Below, in pieces: positions 51,701 to 61,600 of a DNA stretch of 64,000 bases. The notes below the pieces were generated by a model. It did not search any database, had not been told where the DNA came from, and saw only the letters and a program-made list of their open reading frames with translations. How positions within the stretch are numbered: position 1 is the first letter of the stretch; every line of letters begins with the position of its first letter. A program made the translations under genes and the position numbers. Origin of the DNA: Pteria penguin (lineage: Eukaryota; Mollusca; Bivalvia; Pterioida; Pteriidae); contig CM068587.1 of assembly GCA_035048485.1 (NCBI GenBank), positions 36,064,316 through 36,128,315 on the forward strand. The letters run 5' to 3'.

Positions 51701-53293
51701 TCCTATATTCCTATTGTGTATGAACAAGTGTGAAAAGTATAAAAAAATCCGTGTGCCTATTTTAAAGATATAAACAATGGGTGCTTTCAGGTGTCATGAA
51801 AAATTTAGTATCCCCTGTCTGCTCATGACAACTTGTACTTATTGTTTTATAGCAGTAGTTGATAAGCAAAATGAGTAAAAATAACATTTCCAACTTTCAA
51901 AATCATCAAGATTTATTATATTGACAAATCGATGAGTACAGCGATATATTTAAGCGATCTATTCCACAAACGTTTCTGATCATACAAAATATCCCTAGAA
52001 TGTCACTCTGTTCTAGTCCTACTCTACCTGACACTGTTTGGCTTGACACAGTTGACTATCTTATTGAAATCTGGTCATAGGTTTATCTCTTAATATAAAT
52101 AATATTATTTTTACCTAGATAACGCATACACGGAGCATTAAATCAAACCTAGTCAATGCCTATCACACGACCTAGATAAAGTGGTCGTCTCCAGAACATC
52201 CAGCATTAGCTAAGACGTTAGTTTGCCACTTCAGTCGATGCTAATTTAAATTACTACATACGAGGCGTGCTATCCTTTCTGTATTTTTTGATAAGAAATA
52301 GTGTATGCAAGAAGGTTTCGACATGATTATTGTTAATGGAAGAAACTTTATCAGTATATCGAATAAATCGGACAAAAATATCATACTCATAACTGGAAGT
52401 ATGTATTTAAGCAATTCCCAGTTGTGTCTTTCATTAAGAAAGCATTTGTATGAAATATACTGATATGGAACGAAGGAGCACATCATCATCTGGTGATGGG
52501 CAGAATCAGTGCTCATTGGCATTCCGATTTAGTACTTTAATACGTGATTTGATCTATAGGAAATTCAAAACTCTATGCATGCTTTCCTTTAATGATAAAC
52601 CTCTCATTATGATATAATTATTCTGAAAATATCCACCTGACAGGTCGTAGTAAATTTTAGCCAATCTTGGGGTTTATGTTAGGTATGTTATTTGACTTAT
52701 AATACGAAAATCATGTTCCTACCATATTTTCAATGAAGATGCTTCAATATTTCTATTTTTGGCATCAACATCAAAAGGCATCTTTCTAATTTCTAATTTT
52801 TAATTAAGATGCTGCAAAATTTAAAATTTTACATCAAAATTAGAAAGCATATTTCTACCTTCATAACTAAGTATCCAATAACCATTTCGGATGGACAGAC
52901 TGGCGCTAAATAGTTCGATAGTTGCCTAGTTATATTGAAGTACTGATGATGACACAAATCTTGATGTTGATTCTTGGTTGTGGAAAAATTACAGATTTTG
53001 GTATACCCTTTTAAAATATTTATAATATAGGGAGCAGAAACGTCTCTATAATACAAAGAAATTGCAATACAATATATGTAGCTATTGATAATAATTAGGA
53101 ACGGACAGAACTATTGATAACATATATAGAAGTCATAATACGAAATACTACCGCTCAACCACACACTACATCACTAACCTCGGATAAAATAAATTTAGGT
53201 ATATTTTTCTAATATTTGTAATCAAGATCAAGACTGCACTAACTTACCATAAACAGTCACTACGAGAGCGATGTACACCAGCAGTAATTTCAT
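42757..53293 (-). CDS. Secreted C-type lectin, paralog L1
   Basis: Six exons on the minus strand: 53293-53248 (signal peptide MKLLLVYIALVVTVY), 51340-51261 (GCPNGWIQYKLSCYHFS..TKTWVDAA), 50453-50363 (KVCELFKSTLVAIEDSAEE), 49821-49705 (RFWVGGTDIMLEGEWIW..W YPGQPNNN), 45763-45670 (GDQDCLAMRTDFGYKWTDDS, C..Y.YICEKP) and 42790-42757 (DGGSPVEILG and stop). Phases agree throughout, giving 153 residues: signal peptide plus one long-form C-type lectin domain with six Cys. WVGG is the usual WIGG core motif. The sugar/calcium loop is QPN rather than EPN or QPD, and the later WND position is WTD, so calcium-dependent sugar binding is uncertain. If intron 5 is retained the product stops right after CEKP. 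It is likely an extracellular immune or matrix lectin (family knowledge). The gene is head-to-head with its paralog at 55601. Confidence 0.88.
43030..44917. other. Intron 5 of L1, part without recognised elements
   Basis: AT-rich. No gene or bounded element seen. Confidence 0.4.
44946..45150 (+). repeat. Interspersed repeat F, plus-orientation copy 2
   Basis: Nearly identical to 18105-18243. It extends further, through aaggacagagctatgcatg and agatactccttagttttag. It lies in intron 5 of L1. Confidence 0.75.
45935..46090 (+). repeat. Interspersed repeat R, copy with two insertions (left part)
   Basis: Left half of an R copy. It is interrupted at 45998-46069 by a retroelement tail and from 46091 by a TIR element; R resumes at 47153. 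The empty versions at 17690-17910 and 32270-32430 prove both insertions. Confidence 0.8.
45998..46069 (-). mobile_element. 72-bp 3' end of the YIDD retroelement
   Basis: Inverse of about 48829-48900: tgtaaagatgattgataaat..caaaatcagtgaaaat. It is extremely 5'-truncated and inserted between acaat and acatg of repeat R. Confidence 0.75.
46091..47152. mobile_element. 1062-bp TIR element with TA target duplication, no transposase
   Basis: Perfect 24-base inverted ends, starting cagttgggtgcagtcctaac, at 46091-46114 and 47129-47152. TA flanks both sides. The R-repeat empty sites read through without the element. Subterminal DNA on both sides is packed with the palindrome aagtgcactt and with aagtttact/agtaaactt strings (46120-46265 and 46985-47125). 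The centre has a TA run (46313-46331) and no coding region. Probably a non-autonomous member of a TA-targeting family; which one is unknown. Confidence 0.9.
47153..47300 (+). repeat. Interspersed repeat R, right part
   Basis: Continues tagaacatataacacatt, tgattgtagtgcaattacga, ggtttacgggcccacctt. Matches the inverse of 17690-17840. Confidence 0.8.
47895..48087 (+). repeat. 193-bp direct repeat, left copy
   Basis: From tgtatgtacacctattttat to tattttctgttcgcatccaa-type sequence. The second copy is at 49172-49365 in the same orientation, with about 90 percent similarity by eye. It is in intron 4 of L1. Confidence 0.75.
48132..48900 (+). pseudogene. 5'-truncated retroelement with readable RT C-terminus
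   Basis: An open frame runs from INNPSFADYLSIIYPSELEV and TTESSNSTSYLDIMLSF through SLYDKRDNFNFAITNFPF and SSPAYGVFISQLIRYSRA to LRKFYGRYETLI and a stop at 48587. The catalytic YIDD itself is lost to truncation. A non-coding tail (48588-48900) follows, with gtgacgggtgttgcaggaga and the 3' terminus atttatccatcatctttaca. Two other copies share that exact 3' end, consistent with target-primed insertion. The target was a copy of lectin intron DNA: flanks gtttggcttg and ttgacacagttgg are contiguous in the inverse of 57281-57300. Confidence 0.7.
48905..49171 (-). repeat. Duplicated piece of lectin intron 1
   Basis: Inverse of 57005-57300 in intron 1 of L2 (gacacagttggcattctgat, ttcaatatagataacgaaaa, cgatagtcaatgctagttca). 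With 48088-48131 it forms one copy split by the retroelement. It is closer to L2 intron 1 than L1 intron 1 (51990-52250) is. Confidence 0.65.
49172..49365 (+). repeat. 193-bp direct repeat, right copy
   Basis: Partner of 47895-48087, with an expanded T run (49203-49219). An open frame through it continues to 49553 with a Cys-containing segment (KVCTLLQGTDKCNLKH, RYNSRIKVPLFRSE) that I do not recognise. Confidence 0.7.
50820..51240 (-). pseudogene. RT relic in intron 2 of L1
   Basis: On the minus strand SNWQKPVTSFRYIDDVLSIN (about 51230-51165) carries the YIDD catalytic motif. After a gap the element's tail gtgtgaccggtcagcatgag appears at about 50835-50860. It matches the relic in intron 2 of L2, so it was present before the lectin duplication. 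Confidence 0.6.
51400..52240. other. Intron 1 of L1, part shared with L2
   Basis: 51990-52240 aligns with the inverse of 57050-57300. No gene. Confidence 0.5.
52400..52530 (-). pseudogene. RT relic in intron 1 of L1
   Basis: The minus-strand frame PMSTDSAHH..MMCSFVPYQY and SYKCFLNERHNWELL is a worn form of the GIPMGTNCAPLLADLF..-YE region of the RT family. The equivalent relic sits at 56575-56690 in L2. Confidence 0.5.
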
Positions 53294-53429
53294 TGTTGAA
53301 ATTCTAACTGCTTAAAAGCTATAAATAGTATTTAGTGCAAGGTTTGGACGCTAATACCGATAGTTAGAAGAATCCAGATAAGACAGCGTGTGCATACAAT
53401 AACGTTTGCAATCGTGAACCATTCCCAAC
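53294..53429 (-). promoter_or_regulatory. Promoter of lectin L1
   Basis: Aligns base for base with 55465-55600 upstream of L2. Conserved blocks are gttgggaatggttcacgatt, tgcacac.ct.tcttatct, cggtatta.cgtccaa, ctaaatactatttatag (TATA-like, 53319-53330 on this strand) and gttagaatttcaacaATG. The TATA-like box is about 30-40 bases before the ATG, so the 5' leader must be very short. Confidence 0.75.
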
Positions 53430-53646
53430 AATGGTCTCAATGTAGTACAGATCTTAATAAGTTTTCGACAACTGCAAGATTCATCGTATATGCAATTAAC
53501 TCTGCAATCGTAGAGTGTTACATTCTCATGAAAACTCTATCTATCACGCTCCTTACATTTATCATTTCGCTGTGGTAGATATCGATATACTCCTTAGCAG
53601 TTCATCTCAGATCGACCTTTGACATGGACCAATCAGCGTCCGCTGT

Positions 53647-53736
53647 GCAGTAAAGTCCAAAAATCCCCACTACTACACGACTGTCAAAATGACGACGAGC
53701 GAAGGAGAACGTAGTACGATTTTTGGACTTTACTGC
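53647..53736. mobile_element. 90-bp MITE-like inverted repeat
   Basis: The left arm gcagtaaagtccaaaaatc and its inverse at the right enclose a short centre. It lies between the two lectin promoters. It could also act as a hairpin. Confidence 0.6.
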
Positions 53737-54014
53737 AGTTAGCATGGAAAATTATAATATGTCGCACAGGTTCAGTATTGCCCCTTACTTCATGTAAAAT
53801 TTTCTATTATAAGGCAACATTTACTGAAAATCATATGGTCTTGTATGAGATGAGTTCCAAACATTTTAACCTAATTAACATTCATTAATAATTCAGTGAC
53901 ACCTCAGGATTTTGAAGGGTATATTGACATTTAACAATAACAAGCTGTGGCAAATCGAAGTAACAGAGAAATATAATTACTGGAAGAGGGAAGTCTAAGG
54001 ACAACACCGCTTAA

Positions 54015-55110
54015 TCAGAAAAAGAGATTATCCAAGTGTTAGAATTTCTTATAGATAATATTTTTTGTGATATTTGGTGGGAAAGAGTTCCAACAGATTG
54101 TTGACATTCCTATGAGTACTAACTGCGCGCCTCTTCTGCCCGACATATTTTTGTACACTTGTGAGGCAGAATTCATACAGTCTCTGCTCTCTGAAGGCAA
54201 TAAACAATTAGCATCTCGGTTCAACTTTACATACAGATACATCGATGATGTTTTTTCTATTAACAACCCTGTATTTGAGGATCACCTCAACATCATATAT
54301 CCAAAAGAACTCCAGATAAAAGATACTACAGAAAGCGCATCTTCCGCTTAATACCTCGATATACTGCTATCAATTAGTGACGATGGTTCATTAGTAACCT
54401 CTCTCCATGACAAACGTGACGATTTCAATTTCATTATTACCAACTTCCCTTTTCTGAGTAGCAACATACCTTCCTCTCCCGCATATGACGTCTTCATTTC
54501 ACAACTTATACGTTATGCCAGGGCATGCTCTAAATACAAAAATTTCGTCCTGAGAGCGAGGCTTCTTTTCACAAAACTACTCTCACAAGGATATATTGAG
54601 GAACGTTTGAAATTGTCACTGAGGAAGTTCTATGGTCGTTATAGGGATCTATTGCAATTTTAGATTCCTCTTTCAAGAATGTTAACCGATATTTTGGGAC
54701 CTGACCATACCAAATAACCATCTTAACTTTTTGACTATACTTGATTTGACATAATACGTGTATACATGTCTATACAGATATTTGTTCACCTGCGTTCCCC
54801 ACACCGGAATTTTAGGCAGGCAGCATTTCTTGCCTTGAATGGGAAATTTGACTTCGTGTTCCTGTCTCCTTCATATGTTCATGCATGTATATTTATGTAT
54901 TTACCTCCTCGACTTGAAAGATTGTTGCAGGACCTTTGCGACGGGTGTTGCATGCAACCAGGGGACGCTTACTCCTCCGGGCACTTGGTCTCACTTCGAT
55001 TTTATTGGGGTCCGCATTTGTCTGAATATGACACTAAACACGATATCGTCTCCTTTATTCAATGGACTATGAGATATGGTTTACCCTTATGTACGTCTTC
55101 GTGTTTTGCT
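54015..55110 (+). pseudogene. RT relic between the two lectins (best preserved core)
   Basis: Readable parts are IIQVLEFLIDNIF, QIVDIPMSTNCAPLLPDIF, EAEFIQSLLSEGNKQLASRF, NFTYRYIDDVFSINN (catalytic YIDD), YLDILLSISDDGSL, SLHDKRDDFNFIITNFPF, SSPAYDVFISQLIRYARA and LRKFYGRYRDLL. One stop (about 54349) and one near 54661 break it. A tail at 54940-55100 (cgacgggtgttgcatgcaac, gagatatggtttaccc) recurs at 62743-62845. RT of an unassigned retroelement. Penelope-like is my best guess; no GIY-YIG or other endonuclease motif is visible. Confidence 0.7.
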
Positions 55111-55464
55111 TTGGAATAATTATGTTTACCTTAAATGCTAGTATAGATATAGTGTTTGATACAATGGAATGTTATTTGTTGCCAAACACCATAGCATTTG
55201 ATATCTTCGTATTTAAAATTATCATATTACATTTATTGACTTTTTGAAGTTGAAGTTCAAATGAATAAATGTCAATTACCCTCCAAATATCCTGAGGTGT
55301 CACTAATTATATAAATAAGTTTTAAACTTAAAATGTTTTATAATCATCTCGTAGAAAACCATTCGCGTTTCAGTAAATTTTGCCTTACAATAGACTTTTT
55401 TTTTCAAATTTTAAAGGAAGTAAGAGACAATACTGTACAAACGAAATTGTGCGTCATATTAATA

Positions 55465-55600
55465 GTTGGGAATGGTTCACGATTTCAAACGTCATTGCAT
55501 GCACACACTTTCTTATCTAGATGCTTCTCAATGTCGGTATTAACGTCCAAGCCTTGCTCTAAATACTATTTATAGCAGTTAAGGTGTTAGAATTTCAACA
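55465..55600 (+). promoter_or_regulatory. Promoter of lectin L2
   Basis: Mirror partner of 53294-53429, with the TATA-like tactatttatag at 55564-55575 and the same gttagaatttcaacaATG leader. Confidence 0.75.
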
Positions 55601-58600
55601 ATGAGATCGCTGATAGTGTACATCGCTCTTGTAGTGGTTGTTTATGGTAAGTTAGTGCAGTCGTCATTACAAATATTAGACTAGTGTACACCAATTTACA
55701 TTATCGAGGTTTAGTATATGTATACATGTATGTCAGGGTGTGTGGATGGTTGTGTGTATCGATTGTTTTGTCTGCCGTAGAATTCATATTGATATAGAAT
55801 AATGCCATATAAGTCATATGATTTTTGTCATACAGCTGTGTCAGATGTCTTCATTTTTCTCTTTACTATCAAAACTAGCTATATTTTAGTACAATTTCTT
55901 TGTATTTTCGAGCTATTTCTGTTCCCTATAATATAATTATTTCAAAAAGGTACATGTATGCCATATAAAAATCTGTCATTTCATAAAAAATAATCAACAT
56001 TAGAGTTTGTGTCATTTTCAGTACTAAAATAAATATAATTAGGGGACCATCCATGTATTCACCGTCAGTTTTTGTTTTTGTTTTTGTTTGTGTGTGTGTG
56101 TGTGTGTGTAGATTTTTTTTTGTCTATCCGTAATTCCGTCACAAAATTTTCATCGATATTACTGTAGTTATGAGGACAGAAAGATGCCTTTGATTTTTAT
56201 TTCAAAGAGAGAAAGAAGAGGGCTTTTTTAACGAATTTTCTTGTTCCTCAATCCTTATCTCTTATTGTTGGTAAATATTTCTCATATGCACTTTAATCAA
56301 TAAATACTGTGTAAACTAATCTAAACTAAAAAGAGAAATATTGCAGCATGTTCATCAAAAATTGAAAGAACACGGTTTTCGTATCATAAATCAAGTAATA
56401 TACCTCAAATAAACCCTCAGCTTGACTTAAATTTACTGCGACTCTCGGTTGGACATTTTCAAATTGTTATAACTGTATCATGATGAGAGGCTTATCATTA
56501 ATCCAAAGAAAAACATGTATAAAGTTTTGAATTTCCTGTAGATCACGTATTAAAGCAAAATATTGGAATTTCCATGAGCACTGATTCTGTCCATTTTCAG
56601 CTCATACTGATGTGTTCCTTCATTCGATATCAGCATATTTCATACAAATACTTTCTTAATGAAAGAAACATCTGGAAATTGCTTCAATACATACGCCCGT
56701 AACCGGTTAACCACACCAACTGAATGACGTTTTTACTTCAGTTGACCGTCCTAGGTCGGTATCGTAACCGCAGCACAATCGAATACTTTTTTAATGTCGT
56801 GTTTACGAGTATATTCAATTATTTTCATGTTTTGTGTGCATGGCCATGGAGAGTTTTGTCATACAGCTTTGTCAAATGTCTTCAATTTTCTCTTATACAT
56901 GCAGTTACGAAGTTTTGTTCGATTCATTCAATATGCCGATAAAATTTTATCCATTTACAATAATCATTTCGATACTTATTTGCATACAATATTTGCTATA
57001 AAAAGTACGAAAAGCTTCGCATCTATTTATTTGAATTAGCATCGACTATCGTCTAAAATGATGTTCTACGGCAAAACGACCCTTTGTGGATACTAAAAAT
57101 TACTGATTTGGATGTTAGTTTTTATTGAATTCTTGATAAGTAGGGTTTATGTAGGCTGTGCAATAGGACATTAACCTGGTTTTATTAAGTGCGCCGTCAT
57201 TGTTTTCGTTATCTATATTGAATATAATAGTAAGTACATTAAGAGATTAATCTAACCTTTCAATCAGAATGCCAACTGTGTCAAGCCAAACAGTGTTATA
57301 TACAGTCGTATACATGTAGCTATAAAAATCATGAAATAGGATCCGCATGGGGAGACAATCGAGGAATGTTTATAAATATATCAATCCTAGGTGATAGATC
57401 GCTTTAATCTACCGTTACATCAATTGATTTTCCAATACCAGTTTAAGTGTTCATAACCTTAAGGTAGCGATTGCAAGAGGTACTAGAAAAAAATGGCCCA
57501 TTTATTTTATTATTTTTTTTTTTATTTTTGATATGTGATTTCTGGATATCATGTGAGATTCTGGTTAAAATATGAATAAAGGATTCAGGGTTGGTTTGTC
57601 CGCTAGAGTTATTTACCTTTATATACCTTTACATATCAAGTAATGAGATCAATATGAATATTTGAACAGACATATTTTTTAAATCAAAAATAATTAAATG
57701 ACAGATAATGGCTCATATCACACAGATACTACTTCATATTTAATACATACAATAAAATTCGTACCATATCTAATCAGAAAAAAAACCTGTTGCAGCAAGG
57801 TATTTAAAGAAATTTGACATTTTTTTCCAAAATATTTTTGTAATGCAAAGTGACATTTCATTCCAAATAAAAAAATCTAACCATTGACTTTTTTATTTTA
57901 TTGTTTTAATTTGAAGGGCATTTCCTAACCCTTGAACACAATATCATTCAAGGTATCTAAGAGCAGAAATTACCTCAATCTTACTCTACCCCTAGAACAT
58001 TGAAAATTAAACAAGAAAATCATAAGGTTTATTAACCTTGACTTTTAAATATGACCTTGGGCTGAAGTCAAACACAGCTTGGTTTGAGATAATTATTGAT
58101 ACATCATAATCTCAATCAAAGTTGTGTTGGTGAAACATGGATGCACGAAAATTCAGTAGTCAAGTGAAAAATGTCAAGTCCTAGTTTTTGACATTTGACC
58201 CTCCATTTTGTTTATCTAAGGTGAACTTTCAAAGATATTTAATGCAGTAGATATGTAAAGTATGAAGCCTTAACATTTTATGCTTCAAAAGTATGGGCAT
58301 CAGTACATCCGTCCCCCTCCAAAAAATTATTTCAATTTTTTGTTTTTTGCTAATACACATTGCCCCCCCCCTTTTTCGGAAATCCTGGATCTGCCACTGA
58401 ATTTTTGGAGGGATTGAGGAGGATTTCAGTCGTCTTGTACATTGTTATAAATACTGGATTGAAAGAATTGACTTTATCGACCTATGTGGACACATATGTA
58501 CTTATTGGAATAGTTAATCTTTTCCGTTTGATGTCGTATTTTCAAGAATTGCATACGATTCCATGACGTCACTACATGTTTACATGGTGTGTAGATGTAG

Positions 58601-61600
58601 GCTAAATGTTTAAGGCAAAGCGCGTGTGTCGTAGTATTTTAAGTTATAAATACTGTAAGAAGTACTTTTGGACTAATGAAAAGTAAAATTTCAATATACT
58701 TCATGTATGCATTCGTGCTGAGTATAGTTAATCAACTCGCTAGTCTGATCCTTACGTACATGTACTTACTCCGGTCGATGAAACACATATTTCATTAAAC
58801 TAAGAAGGTACGTAAGTAAACTTTCGCCTTTGTCATAAGATTTAGTTAGTAAAACATTTACACATGTTGATGAAACGGGCTCAAATATCGCATCTGTCGC
58901 ACAATCATGTACTTATATGTCTATTGCATCAAAATGGAAATACGTGAGCACGTAACAATTCAATATTTAGAGAGCACATGGCTTGATCACGTGACGTTTT
59001 GCAATCGCTACCTCAAACCTTGATGAATTTATTTGATAGTGGGAAATGTTTAATGAAATGTACTCATTTTGGCTGTCAACTATTGTTAAATGAATGTAAT
59101 AACTACGGATGTGATACACAGACTGGGGACACCTGATTCCTCCCTTTAGTTATAGTTGTATACACGGATTTTATACTGTTTACACTTGTTCATAATACTG
59201 CGACTTACCTTATTTTAGGTATTGCTGTAATTTCTATACATATTATTTTGTCTTTTACAATTACTCTTATACTTTCTGAATTGATGTTTTAGTATACATA
59301 AAATGTGAATTTGATACTTATTTTCATAAATGAGTATTTTTGGGGGAACTACACGTCTCTAACACAAGAATTAGACCAAAACATCATTGTAACTTGACGT
59401 CATAGTTTTGCTGTTGGATGTGCACCAAAACTCGCTCCGACAAATGAATATAAATTCAACACGAGTGAATATCCCGTCATATGCTATAATCTCTTTTGAA
59501 TATTGGTATAAATTAATTAAGCAACGCTAACATGAAAAAGACAGTTTTAATTATTATCTCAAATACTATGAATCTAAATCTATATTACTTTTTATAGGAT
59601 GTCCAAATGGTTGGTTACAATATAAAATGTCATGCTACCACTTCAGTAGGGATAATAAGACATGGGTAGACGCTGCGGTAAGCATACTTTAGTTACTTAC
59701 TGTGTCAGCATAATAAGCAACTAGTAAAAACCTTTAATATATCATTCACTTTGTTAAACATCAATTAAAATGCGGTTTCCATTTGTCTGAAAATGCTACT
59801 ATACACGATATTGTCCTTTCATTTCATGAACTTCTAGATATCGTTACCCTTGGATAATTCTTCGATGTTTACTTTCAGATATATTAATAATGTACTGTCT
59901 GTAAATAATAAATACTATGATAAATACGTACACGCAATATATCCTAACTAACATGAAATTAAATATATAAAAGAATCCAGTTCCTTTGCTTCTTAATTAG
60001 ACGTTCTACTGAAATTTGACCAAAACTGTAAACTTATTACTTCATTGCATGATAAATTTGACAATTTTAATTTTCCTATCATAACTTTCCATACCTCTTT
60101 GGGTATTTCAGAAATGTTGTCTGACATGTTGGCTGCCTTATTTAACTATAGTCTTTGTTACCCGTTTGTTCGTTTATAATACTATTACACACATTTTTAC
60201 TAATGACGTTTTACCGATTGTGACTACGGTATTACCGCTACCACCTTAAATGGCAATGAGTAATATATACTCAATAATTACATGACATCGCAACAGGTGT
60301 GACCGATCAGCAGGGGATGCTTACTTCTCTATGACACCTTATTCCACCTCTAGTTCTTCCAAGGGCCCTAGGGACAGGCTTGGTGTAGTGGTTAAGCGCT
60401 TGGCTTGCGGCGCCGACGATCCGGGTTCGATTCCCAGGTTGCGCCACTATGTTTAAGAGGTTGGTAACCTCCTGCTTCCATGTCGCGATATAACTGAAAT
60501 ATTGTTGAAAGCGACGTAAAACACCAATCAACCAACCAACCAATCCAAGGGCCCTTGATAATATATATCTCTATTAGGTCTAGTAGACTGTACGTTTCTC
60601 ATTGACTATCTCTCTGTATCTCAACACTTCAATTACTCCTCTGTTTTTCAATATTGACATGTAAGGAAAAATACTTTCCATTGGAAAAATTCTAAATATT
60701 TAATTGTTATATATACATTCCTGTTTTCCAAATCTCAATATTAAATGCATTATTTGTAAACGAAGTTGTCGTTTTGTTTATTCCCTTGCACTCATTCATA
60801 TATTTTAGAAAGTTTGTGAGCTATTTAAAAGCTCGTTGGTCGCCATTGAAGATAGCGCAGAGGAAAATTTCATACAGACTGAACTACTCATTACAAGCCG
60901 TAAGTATAAACCGTAATATAATAGAAGTAAAAAGTTTATCTTAACACAGCAACAAAAACCAGAGTGAAATATAGATTCATATCTTACATTGTTTTCATTG
61001 ACTGGTCGTCAAATGCACGACATCGTATCTTTTGGCATATTTTTTCATTATTACATGTACTTCATAGATGAATGATTCGTCAAACGTGAATTCAACTGTG
61101 ATGTCACAGTGAAGCTACGTAATGGGCGTGGTTAAAGCTGGATCTGGCGACCCCTCAATTGCTTACCTTTCCATGGCATCTGATCTCATCTCTGGGACTG
61201 ATAAAGCTCTTTTAAATTAATGCCCCTTCCAGGACCTCCTTTAAAGTTATTATTTTCTGTTGAATACTTGCTAACTGAAAACTTAAAGTTTTATCTTCTT
61301 ATTCAGAGTTAGGTAGTGCTATAGTACTTTTGGATATTTATCTCTCTTAACTTGTTTTGCCACAGTTATTGATGCTCATACCAGGTAAAGTAAAAGAATA
61401 GAATAGATGTTCATTATTATTTAATGAATCAGAAAAAAGATTATGAGTTCAAAATACTTATGAAAATAAGATTATATCAATTATAATCTTACATACCTTT
61501 AAAACATGTAAAATCAAAAAGAAATTAATATGATAATCGGGAGAAACAAATTTTTATTACTTTTTAAAATGGAATTATCATTCATTACACATTGTATTAT

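Noticed and set aside
54766..55119. 117-codon plus-strand frame downstream of the RT relic
   Set aside because: It overlaps the repetitive non-coding tail of the element (repeated at 62743-62845) and shows no domain.
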